From NCBI GenBank assembly GCA_046293075.1, contig JBKBPL010000007.1, positions 1 to 64,000 of the forward strand: a stretch of DNA of 64,000 bases. The letters are read 5' to 3'. Numbering within the stretch: position 1 is the stretch's first letter; each line of letters starts with the position of its first letter. This document shows positions 15,742 to 23,600 of the stretch, piece by piece. Below the pieces are notes generated by a model that saw only the letters and a program-made list of their open reading frames with translations, was not told the DNA's origin and made no database searches. Position numbers and translations under genes: made by a program. The stretch comes from Ga0077530 sp046293075. GTDB lineage: Bacteria > Pseudomonadota > Alphaproteobacteria > Rhizobiales > Hyphomicrobiaceae.

Positions 15742-16929
15742 ATGACGCGACCTACGGCTCCCGCCGGCCCGCTCTCCTCAATCACTGTGCTCGACATGAG
15801 CCAGGGCATCGCCGGACCCTCCTGCGGCGGCTATTTCGCCGAGCACGGCGCCCGCGTGATCAAGATCGAGCCGCCCGAGGGGGACTGGATGCGCCATCTC
15901 GGGACGCGCATCGATGGCATGTCCTCACAGACGATCGTCTACAACCGGGGCAAGGAGAGTCTCGCGATCGACCTTCGCAAGCCCGAGGGCCGCGATGTCG
16001 CGCTGAAGTTCGCCGAGCGCGCCGATGTCGCGATCGAGAGTGCGCGGCCGGGTGTCTTCGAGCGCCTCGGCCTCGGTTTCGAGGCGCTCAAGGCGCGCAA
16101 TCCCGATATCATTTATGTGTCCGTCTCGGGCTGGGGACAGCACGGACCGAACCGCGAGCGGCCGATGGTGGACGCCGTCGCGCAGGCGGTTTCGGGCCTG
16201 ATGAGCGTCATCCAGTCGCGCGAGGGTGCGCCGGTCAAGATCGACGCCACGCTCATTGATGCCATCACGGGTCTCTATGCCTTTCAGGCTGCCATCATGG
16301 CGCTGTGGGGGAAGGCGAAGGGCAGCGGTGCCAGGCACATCGACATCTCGCTCTTGCAGGCCTCTGCCCATATGCAGGCCCCGAACATTCTCGAATACGG
16401 CTTCGTTGGGCGACCGCCGGGCCTGCTCAATCCGCCTGCCGGCAACTACCGCACCCGCGACGGCTGGATCCTGATTACTCTCGTAAGCCAGGCGCAGTTC
16501 GAGGCGATCTGCCGCGCGATCGGCCGCGTCGACGTGATCACGGACGCGCGCTTCGTGACCGTGCAGGATCGCAAAGAGAATGTCGTGGCGCTGCGGGCCA
16601 TCCTCGATGAGGCGCTGGCAAAGCGAACGACGGCAGAATGGACGGCCGCCTTCGAGAAGGAGGGGGCGCTTGCAAGCGGGATCAATTCCTACGGCGACTG
16701 GCTGGCGCATCCGCACGTGCAGGCGATCACTGCGGCGCCGATGCACCCGCTTTCGGACGGGCGCACGGTGCCGCTGCCGCATCTGCCAGGGCACGCTGCC
16801 TTCGAGGCGCCAGCACCGGCCATCGGCCAGCATACGCGCGCGCTACTTGCCGAAGCCGGCTTGAAGAGCGAGGCGATCGACGCTTTGCTGGCGTCGAAGC
16901 GCGCACGTCAGGCCGGCGAGGATCGCTGA
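15742..16929 (+). CDS. CaiB/BaiF (class III) CoA-transferase, second copy
   Basis: A 395-residue class III CoA-transferase distinct from the one at 2886-4139. It shows SSITVLDMSQGIAGPSCGGY, ARVIKIEPPEGDWMR, YNRGKESLAIDLRKPEGR and MVDAVAQAVSGLM, which contains the likely catalytic Asp. Only 3 bp separate its stop from the start of a MaoC-fold hydratase. Transferase plus hydratase is the layout seen in mesaconyl/itaconate-type and other unsaturated-acid CoA pathways, which suggests activation of an acid followed by hydration of an enoyl-CoA. The ATG at 15742 fits the family's N-terminus; the open frame to 15655 is extra. Confidence 0.92.
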   Translation: MTRPTAPAGPLSSITVLDMSQGIAGPSCGGYFAEHGARVIKIEPPEGDWMRHLGTRIDGMSSQTIVYNRGKESLAIDLRKPEGRDVALKFAERADVAIESARPGVFERLGLGFEALKARNPDIIYVSVSGWGQHGPNRERPMVDAVAQAVSGLMSVIQSREGAPVKIDATLIDAITGLYAFQAAIMALWGKAKGSGARHIDISLLQASAHMQAPNILEYGFVGRPPGLLNPPAGNYRTRDGWILITLVSQAQFEAICRAIGRVDVITDARFVTVQDRKENVVALRAILDEALAKRTTAEWTAAFEKEGALASGINSYGDWLAHPHVQAITAAPMHPLSDGRTVPLPHLPGHAAFEAPAPAIGQHTRALLAEAGLKSEAIDALLASKRARQAGEDR

Positions 16930-16932
16930 ACC

Positions 16933-17418
16933 ATGACGCCGGAAGAGCATCACCGCCTCGCAACGAAGAACTTCGGTCCGCAGCGCTATTTCGAGGACTT
17001 CGTGATCGGCGAGACGTTTTATATCCCCTCGCGTACGGTAACCGATGCGCAGTTCGCGGCATTCCAGGCGGCGTCAGGCGACAACCACCCCATTCATTAC
17101 GACCGGCCCTATTGCCGGGCGCACGGCCATCGTGATCTGCTCGCGCACGGGCTGCAGGTGTTGATCCAGTCGGCGGCGGGCGCCGGTGTCTTTCCTTTTC
17201 TCGTCGAGGAGAGCCTTCGCGCCTTCATCGAGCAGTCCTCGCGCTTTCTCGCGCCCGTGTACGTCGGCGACACGCTCTACCCGCTGCTGACCGTTGCGGA
17301 GCTGACGCCGCAGCGCACCACCGGGGTCGTTGGGCTTGCCTCCACGATCCACAATCAGGATGGCGCGCTCGTGATGGACGGGATGCAGCGTTATCTCATT
17401 CGCAAGCGCGCCGCCTGA
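16933..17418 (+). CDS. MaoC-family dehydratase (hot-dog enoyl-CoA hydratase)
   Basis: A 161-residue single hot-dog domain. The hydratase catalytic motif is present as ASGDNHPIHYD (Asp and His about 50-55), followed by DLLAHGLQVL and the C-terminal FLAPVYVGDTLYP, typical of (R)-specific enoyl-CoA hydratases and MaoC-like mesaconyl-CoA hydratases. It acts in the cytoplasm on short enoyl-CoA or methyl-branched dicarboxyl-CoA esters. It is the direct downstream partner of the CaiB transferase, so the likely substrate is the CoA ester that enzyme makes. Confidence 0.9.
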   Translation: MTPEEHHRLATKNFGPQRYFEDFVIGETFYIPSRTVTDAQFAAFQAASGDNHPIHYDRPYCRAHGHRDLLAHGLQVLIQSAAGAGVFPFLVEESLRAFIEQSSRFLAPVYVGDTLYPLLTVAELTPQRTTGVVGLASTIHNQDGALVMDGMQRYLIRKRAA

Positions 17419-17428
17419 GCCGGCCGTT

Positions 17429-20125
17429 CTACCCCGCTTGCGCGTCGCTCCTCAGCGGCAGCACCACTTCCCGCATCGTGGGATCATCAGCGACGACGTT
17501 GATCTCGAAGCCGAGCTCGGCACACATCTTGAGCATGGTCGTGTTCTCGGCGAGCACGTCGCCATGCAGGACGCCGATGCCGCGCGCGCGGGCGTGCGCA
17601 ATGAGATGGCTCATCAGCGCCCAGCCGAGGCCGCGCCCCTTGACATCGGACCGCACGAGCACGGCGTATTCGGCCCGCGCGAGATCAGGATCGGCGGTGT
17701 AGCGGGCAACCCCGAGCAGGGCGCCGCTCTGCTGATCGAGGGCCACGAAGGCCATTTCACGCGCGTAGTCGATCTGTGTAAGGCGCGCAAGAAGCCTGAA
17801 GGAAAGCGACTTCATCGGGGCAAGGAAGCGCAGCCGCCGGTCGCTTTCCGTGACATGTGCCATGAACTCCGCGTAGAGCGCCTCGTCCTCGGGCTTGATC
17901 GGGCGCAGAAGAATTGCCTCGTGGTCGCCGATGGTGACCGCCTTCTCCCAGTCGGACGGGTAGGGCGCGATGGCCATCGGCACGCGTGGCTCCGCCGTCT
18001 CGGACGTGAGCATGACGCGCGCATCGAGTGCGAGTACGCCGTTGGCGTCTGCAAGCAGTGGGTTGATATCCAGCTCACGGATCTCCGGGTTCTCCGCGAT
18101 CAGCTCCGAGATGCGGACAAGCGCGGCGGCGATGCCCGCGCGGTCTGCGGGAGGACGGTCGCGGTAGCCATGCAGAAGGCGATCGATACGCGTCTGGCGC
18201 ATGAGCCGATCTGCGAGGCCGAGGTCAAGCGGCGGGAGGGCGAGTGCGGTGTCGTTCACCGCCTCGACGGCGACCCCGCCGGCGCCGAACATGATGAGGG
18301 GTCCGAAGGTCGCATCGACGCTCATGCCGAGGATGAGCTCATGCGCGCCCGGGCGTCGGATCATCGGCGAGAGCGTGAAGCGCAGCGAGCGGGCATGCGG
18401 GACGGCGGCGCGGACGCGCTCGAGCATGCGCTCTGCCTCGCGGACGGCGTCGTCCGCCGTCGCGATGTTGAGGCGTACGCCGCCGACATCCGACTTGTGG
18501 ATCACGTCGGGCGAGAGGATCTTCACCACGACGGTGCTTCCTGAGGCGATGATCCGCTCGGCGATAGTGCGGACCTCTGTAGTATCAGCGGCCACGTCGG
18601 TCGGGACGATGGGAACGCCGTAGGCTGCCACCAGCGCCTTGCCATCCACCTCATTGAGCGTGGCCGTGCCTTCACGAAGCGCCTGCTCGATAATGGCGCG
18701 GGCTTTTACGCGGTCGGTTTTGGCGCTGCGATCCATGGCCGGCGGGGCGCGCATCAGCTCCATCTGGGCGCGGTTGTAGCGCACGAGCTGCATGAAGCCG
18801 CGGGCGGCGGCTGCCGGGGTCTCGTAGGTTGCGATACGCGCCGCAGAGAAAATGCGGCGGGCTTCCTCTGCCGCAGGTGTGCCGAGCCAGTTCGTCAGCA
18901 CCGGCTTGTTGATCTTGCCCGCGGCTTGGCGCTTGGCGAGCGTATCGACGACGCGGGCTGCAATGTCGGTGCTGGAGGCGAGCGCCGTCGGGCAGTTGAT
19001 GACGAGGAGTGCCGATGGATCAGGATCCTCGAGGAGGATCTCGAAAGCGGTGTTGTACCGCTCTGGGTTTGCGTCGCCGATGATGTCGACGGGATTGGCC
19101 TTTGACCAGTTTGCCGGCAGCACGGCAGAAAGTTTCTCGCGTGTTGCCTCGGAGAGCGGGGCCAGCTCACCGGCATAGTCGGCGAGGCGGTCCGCTGCCA
19201 GCACACCGGCACCGCCCCCGTTGGTCAGGATCATGAGCTGCTCGCTGGCAAGGCGCGGCACGCGCGTCAGCGTTTCAGTGGCTTCAAAGAGCTCGCTGAG
19301 ATCCGTGACGCGCAGAACGCCCGCGCGTCGGAAGGCGGCCTCATAGGCATTGTCGGCACCGGCCAGGCGGCCCGTGTGGGAAGCTGCGGCCGCAGCAGAG
19401 GCCGCGTGGCGGCCGGCCTTGACGACGACCACGGGCTTCACGCGGGCGGCGCGGCGCGCCGCCGACATGAACTTCGGCGCGTGTGTCACGGCTTCCATGT
19501 AGAGAAGAATGGCCCTGCTACGCGTGTCGCCAGCCAGATAGTCGAGCATGTCGCCGAAGTCGACATCGCTCATGTCGCCGAGCGAGACGACATGCGAGAA
19601 ACCGATGCTGCGCGCTGCGGCCCAGTCGATGATGGCCGTCACGAGCGCGCCGGACTGGGAAAGCAGCGCGATATCGCCGGCCGCTGGCGCCCTGTGCGAG
19701 AAGCTGGCATTGAGCCCGAGATGCGGCAGAATCAATCCGATGTTGTTTGGCCCGAGTACGCGGAAAATCTTCTCGCGTCCGGCCTGAAGGGCGGCGATCT
19801 TCTGCTCGTCGCTGAGCCCGGCGGTGATGACGACGGCGGCGCGGGTGCCGCGCTCGGCCAGCTCGCCGATGATCCCGGGCACTGTCGATGGTGGTGTTGC
19901 GATGACGGCGACGTCCGGGGCCTGCGGCACCGCACCGATGGTTTGATGGCAGAGGTGCCCCTCGATTTCGCTATGCTTCGGATTGACGAAGGCGATGGGG
20001 CCCTTGAAGCCGCCCGCGAGCAGGTTGCGTGCGACCGTGTTGCCGATCGAGCCGGGCCGGATGCTCGCGCCGATGAGCGCGACCGACCGTGGCTCCAGCA
20101 GCACGTCGAGGTTGCGCATTGTCAT
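17429..20125 (-). CDS. ADP-forming acyl-CoA synthetase fused to a GNAT acetyltransferase (Pat/AcdA-GNAT type)
   Basis: An 898-residue fusion. Residues 1-130 form a CoA-binding fold (SVALIGASIRPGSIG) and 145-290 a succinyl-CoA-ligase-like flavodoxin domain. Residues 480-690 form an ATP-grasp domain (VVVKILSPDVIHKSDVGGV) and about 735-890 a GNAT domain (VLVRSDVKGRGLGWALM). Proteins of this layout include the lysine acetyltransferase Pat/YfiQ, which controls acetyl-CoA synthetase. The ligase phospho-His position appears intact here as His250 in SHTGRLAG. E. coli Pat is reported to have lost it, so this protein may be an active ligase as well. It overlaps the upstream kinase gene by 4 bp (ATGA). 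Confidence 0.88.
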   Translation of the reverse strand: MTMRNLDVLLEPRSVALIGASIRPGSIGNTVARNLLAGGFKGPIAFVNPKHSEIEGHLCHQTIGAVPQAPDVAVIATPPSTVPGIIGELAERGTRAAVVITAGLSDEQKIAALQAGREKIFRVLGPNNIGLILPHLGLNASFSHRAPAAGDIALLSQSGALVTAIIDWAAARSIGFSHVVSLGDMSDVDFGDMLDYLAGDTRSRAILLYMEAVTHAPKFMSAARRAARVKPVVVVKAGRHAASAAAAASHTGRLAGADNAYEAAFRRAGVLRVTDLSELFEATETLTRVPRLASEQLMILTNGGGAGVLAADRLADYAGELAPLSEATREKLSAVLPANWSKANPVDIIGDANPERYNTAFEILLEDPDPSALLVINCPTALASSTDIAARVVDTLAKRQAAGKINKPVLTNWLGTPAAEEARRIFSAARIATYETPAAAARGFMQLVRYNRAQMELMRAPPAMDRSAKTDRVKARAIIEQALREGTATLNEVDGKALVAAYGVPIVPTDVAADTTEVRTIAERIIASGSTVVVKILSPDVIHKSDVGGVRLNIATADDAVREAERMLERVRAAVPHARSLRFTLSPMIRRPGAHELILGMSVDATFGPLIMFGAGGVAVEAVNDTALALPPLDLGLADRLMRQTRIDRLLHGYRDRPPADRAGIAAALVRISELIAENPEIRELDINPLLADANGVLALDARVMLTSETAEPRVPMAIAPYPSDWEKAVTIGDHEAILLRPIKPEDEALYAEFMAHVTESDRRLRFLAPMKSLSFRLLARLTQIDYAREMAFVALDQQSGALLGVARYTADPDLARAEYAVLVRSDVKGRGLGWALMSHLIAHARARGIGVLHGDVLAENTTMLKMCAELGFEINVVADDPTMREVVLPLRSDAQAG

Positions 20126-21690
20126 GTCGGGTGCTCCTGCAGCTTGGAGGCGTTGAGCGTGGCCGCAATCAGGGCGGCGGCCTCGGAGCGCGTGGCGTCG
20201 AGACTGGCGGCGGCATCGAGCCGGTGCCACGTGATGTCGCCGAGATTGTACTCAAGCTGGCGTGCGACGACCTCCGCGGTGGCGTCAGAGGCATCGCCCG
20301 TGCGCGCCGTGACGCGATTCTTGAGCACCTTGTCCGGGGCCTCGAGCCAGAGCCCGACAAAGGGCGCGTGTGCGGCCTCGGCGACGCGCGCGATGGCAGC
20401 CCGCTCATGCGGCGCGGAATGGACGGCATCGACGATCACGGCGTAGCCCGTGGCGAGTACCGCCGCCGCCTTGTCACTCAGTATCGCATAGACGCGTTCG
20501 GTGACCGGCCGAGTATAGGCCGCGTCCGGCAGGTGCTCGGTCTCCCCGAGCTGAAAGAGCCGTTTGCGCTCAATATCACTGCGCAGGTGCACGGCCCCCG
20601 GGGCACGGCCGATCCCGGGCGCGAGCGCAGCCGCCAGCGTGGATTTGCCGCTGCCCGAGAGGCCGCCGACCGCGACGAGACACGGCCGTGCCGGCGCGAG
20701 ATAGCGGGAGGCCTGGCTCAGATAGTGGCGGGCATCATCGAGCACGCCCGGAAGTGCCTCGTTTGCGCCGGCGATCCGATGGAGATCGACCATGGCGCGG
20801 ATGCCGGCGCGCAGCGCCAGGAACAACGGCAGGGCGGCCAGCCCCTCGAGGTTACGCGCGTCGGCGCGCCAGAGATAGCGGTTGAGCACCTCGTTTGCTA
20901 TCGCACGCAAGCCCTTGTGATCGAGGTCCATGAGCAGGAAGGCAAGATCGTAGAGAATGTCGATCGTCGCGAGCCCCTCGTCGAACTCGATGGCGTCGAA
21001 CGGTACTGGCCGCCCATGCCACAGCACCATGTTGCCCAGGTGCAGATCGCCATGGCAGCGTCGACGGAAACCCGCCCGTGCCCGCGCGGCAAGGAGCGAT
21101 CGCACGCGCGCGAGATGTGCACGCGCGAGGTCGGCAAACTCCGCGCCATGTGTGCCGATCGCGGGATCTGCGGAGGCAGCACATGCTGCGGCGATGTCGG
21201 AGATGATCTTCTCGAAAGGCGCCACGCCGTCGCCATTGGTCACCACGGGCGCGCAGTCGTGTGCGGCAAGGACGACGTCTGCGATTGCCTTTGCCATTTG
21301 CCGGTCGATCCGTCCTTGCGTGGCGGCATGGCTCAGGAGATCGTCTTGCGCGAAACGTCGCATGTGCAGGGCGATCTCGACGGTTTCGCCGGCACCGTCG
21401 AAAGCGAGGCTGCCACCGCCTTCGCGCGTGATGCGCTTGAGCCCGAGGTAGAGGTCCGGAGCCGCGGGCCGGTTCAGCTCCAGCTCACGCGCCAGCGCCG
21501 CTTCGCGCCGGGCGAGCGTCGTGAAGTCGAGATAGGGCAGGCGGACGTGCTTCTTGACCTTGATCGCATCCCCGCCGGCCAGGAAGACGCGCGCGGCGTG
21601 CGTTTCGATAACGTCAACGCGCTCCGGGCGTTCCGGATAGGACGCCGGATCGGCCAGGAAGGCGCTGATTTCCGCTTCGCTTGGCGTCAT
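20122..21690 (-). CDS. Bifunctional aminoglycoside-phosphotransferase-like / AAA ATPase kinase protein
   Basis: A 522-residue two-domain protein. The N-terminal half is an APH/choline-kinase fold with Brenner's motif RRCHGDLHLGNMVLW near 215 and the metal-binding FDAIEFDEG soon after. The C-terminal half, from about 345, is a P-loop kinase-like domain with Walker A GGLSGSGKSTLAAAL. Conserved members of this fusion are annotated bifunctional aminoglycoside phosphotransferase/ATP-binding protein; the true substrate is unknown and resistance is not implied. The start at 21690 is chosen by the conserved N-terminus (MTPSEAEISAFLADPASYP); the frame is open to 21936. It is coupled to the acyl-CoA synthetase/GNAT gene. 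Confidence 0.88.
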   Translation of the reverse strand: MTPSEAEISAFLADPASYPERPERVDVIETHAARVFLAGGDAIKVKKHVRLPYLDFTTLARREAALARELELNRPAAPDLYLGLKRITREGGGSLAFDGAGETVEIALHMRRFAQDDLLSHAATQGRIDRQMAKAIADVVLAAHDCAPVVTNGDGVAPFEKIISDIAAACAASADPAIGTHGAEFADLARAHLARVRSLLAARARAGFRRRCHGDLHLGNMVLWHGRPVPFDAIEFDEGLATIDILYDLAFLLMDLDHKGLRAIANEVLNRYLWRADARNLEGLAALPLFLALRAGIRAMVDLHRIAGANEALPGVLDDARHYLSQASRYLAPARPCLVAVGGLSGSGKSTLAAALAPGIGRAPGAVHLRSDIERKRLFQLGETEHLPDAAYTRPVTERVYAILSDKAAAVLATGYAVIVDAVHSAPHERAAIARVAEAAHAPFVGLWLEAPDKVLKNRVTARTGDASDATAEVVARQLEYNLGDITWHRLDAAASLDATRSEAAALIAATLNASKLQEHPT

Positions 21691-21783
21691 TGCCGCTCGC
21701 CTGTCCGATCCGATGGGGCAACTCCTTCTCGTCGCGACAATACAGGACGTTCGTGATCCCTGATCGCTTCCTCTTCGAAGCGC

Positions 21784-21799
21784 ATTGACGGTGGTCAAT
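21784..21799. promoter_or_regulatory. ATTGAC-N4-GTCAAT dyad in a divergent promoter region
   Basis: A perfect inverted repeat with six-base arms and a four-base spacer lies midway between the divergent kinase (start 21690) and hydratase (start 21887) genes. It is the shape of an operator half-site pair, but no regulator gene is nearby and the site could be chance. Confidence 0.25.
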
Positions 21800-21886
21800 A
21801 TCGGCGGCGCGCTGCCGGTTTGACCGCGCCGGAGAGGGCGTGGCAGTCTGGCGCCGGAGCAATCGCCCACGGGGAGGACACCGCCT

Positions 21887-22747
21887 ATGGCCATGGACGC
21901 CGAACGGCTGCGCAACTGGAAGTTCGACGATGTCATTCACACGTTCACCACGCGCGACACCATGCTGTATGCGCTGGGCGTTGGTTGCGGCAGCGATCCG
22001 CTCGATGAGAGCGACCTTCGGTACGTCTATGAAGAGAACCTCGTCGCCCTGCCGACCATGGTCACGGTGCTTGGCTATCAGGGCTTCTGGCTTAAGGATA
22101 GCGGCCTCGGTGTGGACTGGCGCAAGGTCGTCCACGGCGAGCAGGCGATCACCATCCACGCACCCGTGCCGACCTCGGGGACGTTCATCGGCCGCTCACG
22201 CATCACCGGCCTCATCGACAAGGGCAAGGATCGCGGCGCCCTGCTGATCTCCGAGCGCGACATCATCGAGAAGCAGAGCGGCACACATATTGCCACACTC
22301 GTCTCGACGAGCTTTCTGCGCGGCGACGGCGGCTTCGGCGGGCCCTCCGGGCCGACGCCCCCCGTACATACACTGCCCGAGAAGGCGCCCGATGGCACAC
22401 TCGATATCCCGACGCTGCCGCGTCAGGCGCTCATCTACCGGCTCTCAGGAGATATGAACCCGCTCCATGCCGACCCCAAGGTTGCTGCGGTTGCCGGGTT
22501 TCGTGCGCCGATCCTCCACGGGCTCTGCTCATTCGGCGTGGCCGGGCGCGCCCTCGCGAAGCTCGTCTGTGATGGTGATGCGAGCCGGATCAAGCACATG
22601 CAGGTGCGCTTCTCCTCGCCCATCTATCCGGGCGAGACGATCCGGACGGAGATCTGGCGCCATGGCGCCGAGATCTCCTTCCGCTCGCGCTGCGTCGAGC
22701 GCGATGTTGTGATCCTCAACAATGGGCTCGCACGGATCGCGAATTAG
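21887..22747 (+). CDS. MaoC-type enoyl-CoA hydratase 2 (double hot-dog)
   Basis: A 286-residue double hot-dog protein like the hydratase-2 part of peroxisomal multifunctional enzyme 2, giving (R)-3-hydroxyacyl-CoA from trans-2-enoyl-CoA. The N-terminal domain starts HTFTTRDTMLYALGVG. The catalytic hydratase-2 motif lies in the C-terminal domain, YRLSGDMNPLHADP at about 183-196 followed by AGFRAPILHGLCSFG, with Asp and His present. GGGGAGG stands nine bases before the ATG at 21887; a second ATG is two codons in. In this setting it may handle bile-acid-like, branched or terpenoid acyl-CoAs, which is inference. Confidence 0.92.
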   Translation: MAMDAERLRNWKFDDVIHTFTTRDTMLYALGVGCGSDPLDESDLRYVYEENLVALPTMVTVLGYQGFWLKDSGLGVDWRKVVHGEQAITIHAPVPTSGTFIGRSRITGLIDKGKDRGALLISERDIIEKQSGTHIATLVSTSFLRGDGGFGGPSGPTPPVHTLPEKAPDGTLDIPTLPRQALIYRLSGDMNPLHADPKVAAVAGFRAPILHGLCSFGVAGRALAKLVCDGDASRIKHMQVRFSSPIYPGETIRTEIWRHGAEISFRSRCVERDVVILNNGLARIAN

Positions 22748-22848
22748 GCGCGCCTTCGGCGCGAGCCGAGTCAAAGACCCCTGCGCCGACCGGGTGGAAT
22801 CTCGGTCCACGGCGGCTTTCCGCGCCGACGGACGGGCTGCGCGCCCCG

Positions 22849-22878
22849 CTAGACCTTGAAGTTCTAGACCTTGAAGTT
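22849..22878. repeat. Exact 15-bp tandem duplication covering a stop codon
   Basis: The 15-base unit at 22849-22863 is repeated at 22864-22878. Each copy encodes Asn-Phe-Lys-Val-stop on the minus strand, so the end of the exported protein gene is duplicated, with the second stop trailing the real one in frame. Confidence 0.95.
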
Positions 22879-23346
22879 GATGAATGTGATGAATTCACGG
22901 AGCACGGTCGACCACCAGCCGATCGTCTCGTCGAAGTTGGCACTGCAGACGCCGCCACGGAGGTTGACGTTCATCTCGACTGTCGCGTCGCCGTCCTTGT
23001 CGATCGCCGCCTTGCCGAAGCGCTTGGTGACATTCCACTCGTTCATGCGCTCCATGGTCTGTTTGACCTGCTGGGTGAAGCCCGCGCGGAACTGGACGGA
23101 GTTGCACTGCTCGCCGTTCTTGCAGCCATAGAAATAGATCTGGTAGCGCACGCCGTGCATGCGGCCGTCGATCTTCGGATCACCCCGATTGTCGGTGCCG
23201 ATCTCCGCGGAGCCGTGGCCGCGTGCAAGATGGAAGATCCGGGCCGGGTCACCACCGTCGACAATGTTGGTGCAGGACGAGGGGGCTTGGGCGGCGGCCT
23301 GGCCGATTGACAATGCCATCGCAAAAAGAATTGCGAGGAACTTCAT
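22864..23346 (-). CDS. Exported protein of unknown function (YbjN-like fold possible)
   Basis: A 160-residue protein with a signal peptide (KFLAILFAMALSIGQAAAQA) and a mature part rich in aromatic and acidic residues (YQIYFYGCKNGEQCNSVQFR, WWSTVLREFITFINF). Cysteines at about 25, 90, 96 and 136 may form disulfides. The GKAAIDKDGDATVEMNVNL segment and overall pattern recall YbjN-family proteins, but I cannot confirm that. GGGAGG precedes the ATG at 23346. It converges on the hydratase-2 gene; a small GC-rich hairpin with a TTC loop (about 22749-22763) lies between them without a T run. Confidence 0.72.
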   Translation of the reverse strand: MKFLAILFAMALSIGQAAAQAPSSCTNIVDGGDPARIFHLARGHGSAEIGTDNRGDPKIDGRMHGVRYQIYFYGCKNGEQCNSVQFRAGFTQQVKQTMERMNEWNVTKRFGKAAIDKDGDATVEMNVNLRGGVCSANFDETIGWWSTVLREFITFINFKV

Positions 23347-23600
23347 GGAGGAACCTCCCGGAGAATCGCATCCGGACTGCATCTAAGCACCGCCGCGGCA
23401 ACACGATCAAGACAACGCCGGCTCCCTCCATCGTCACAGGGTATTGCCCGGGATCGCCGACCGCACGACGGTTCCTGCATGGCCCTCTCGCATGCGGGGA
23501 TATTGACTTTGCCGCGGCAGCGCGCTCAGCTCAGCCTAAGGCTCCGTATGCGCAGCAACGCGCGTGATCACCTGGAGTCGCTCAAGGGAAGGAGCCGGTC

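Noticed and set aside
20122..21690. Aminoglycoside resistance gene
   Set aside because: The APH-like domain is fused to a AAA kinase domain in a conserved core-genome layout, unlike mobile resistance enzymes.
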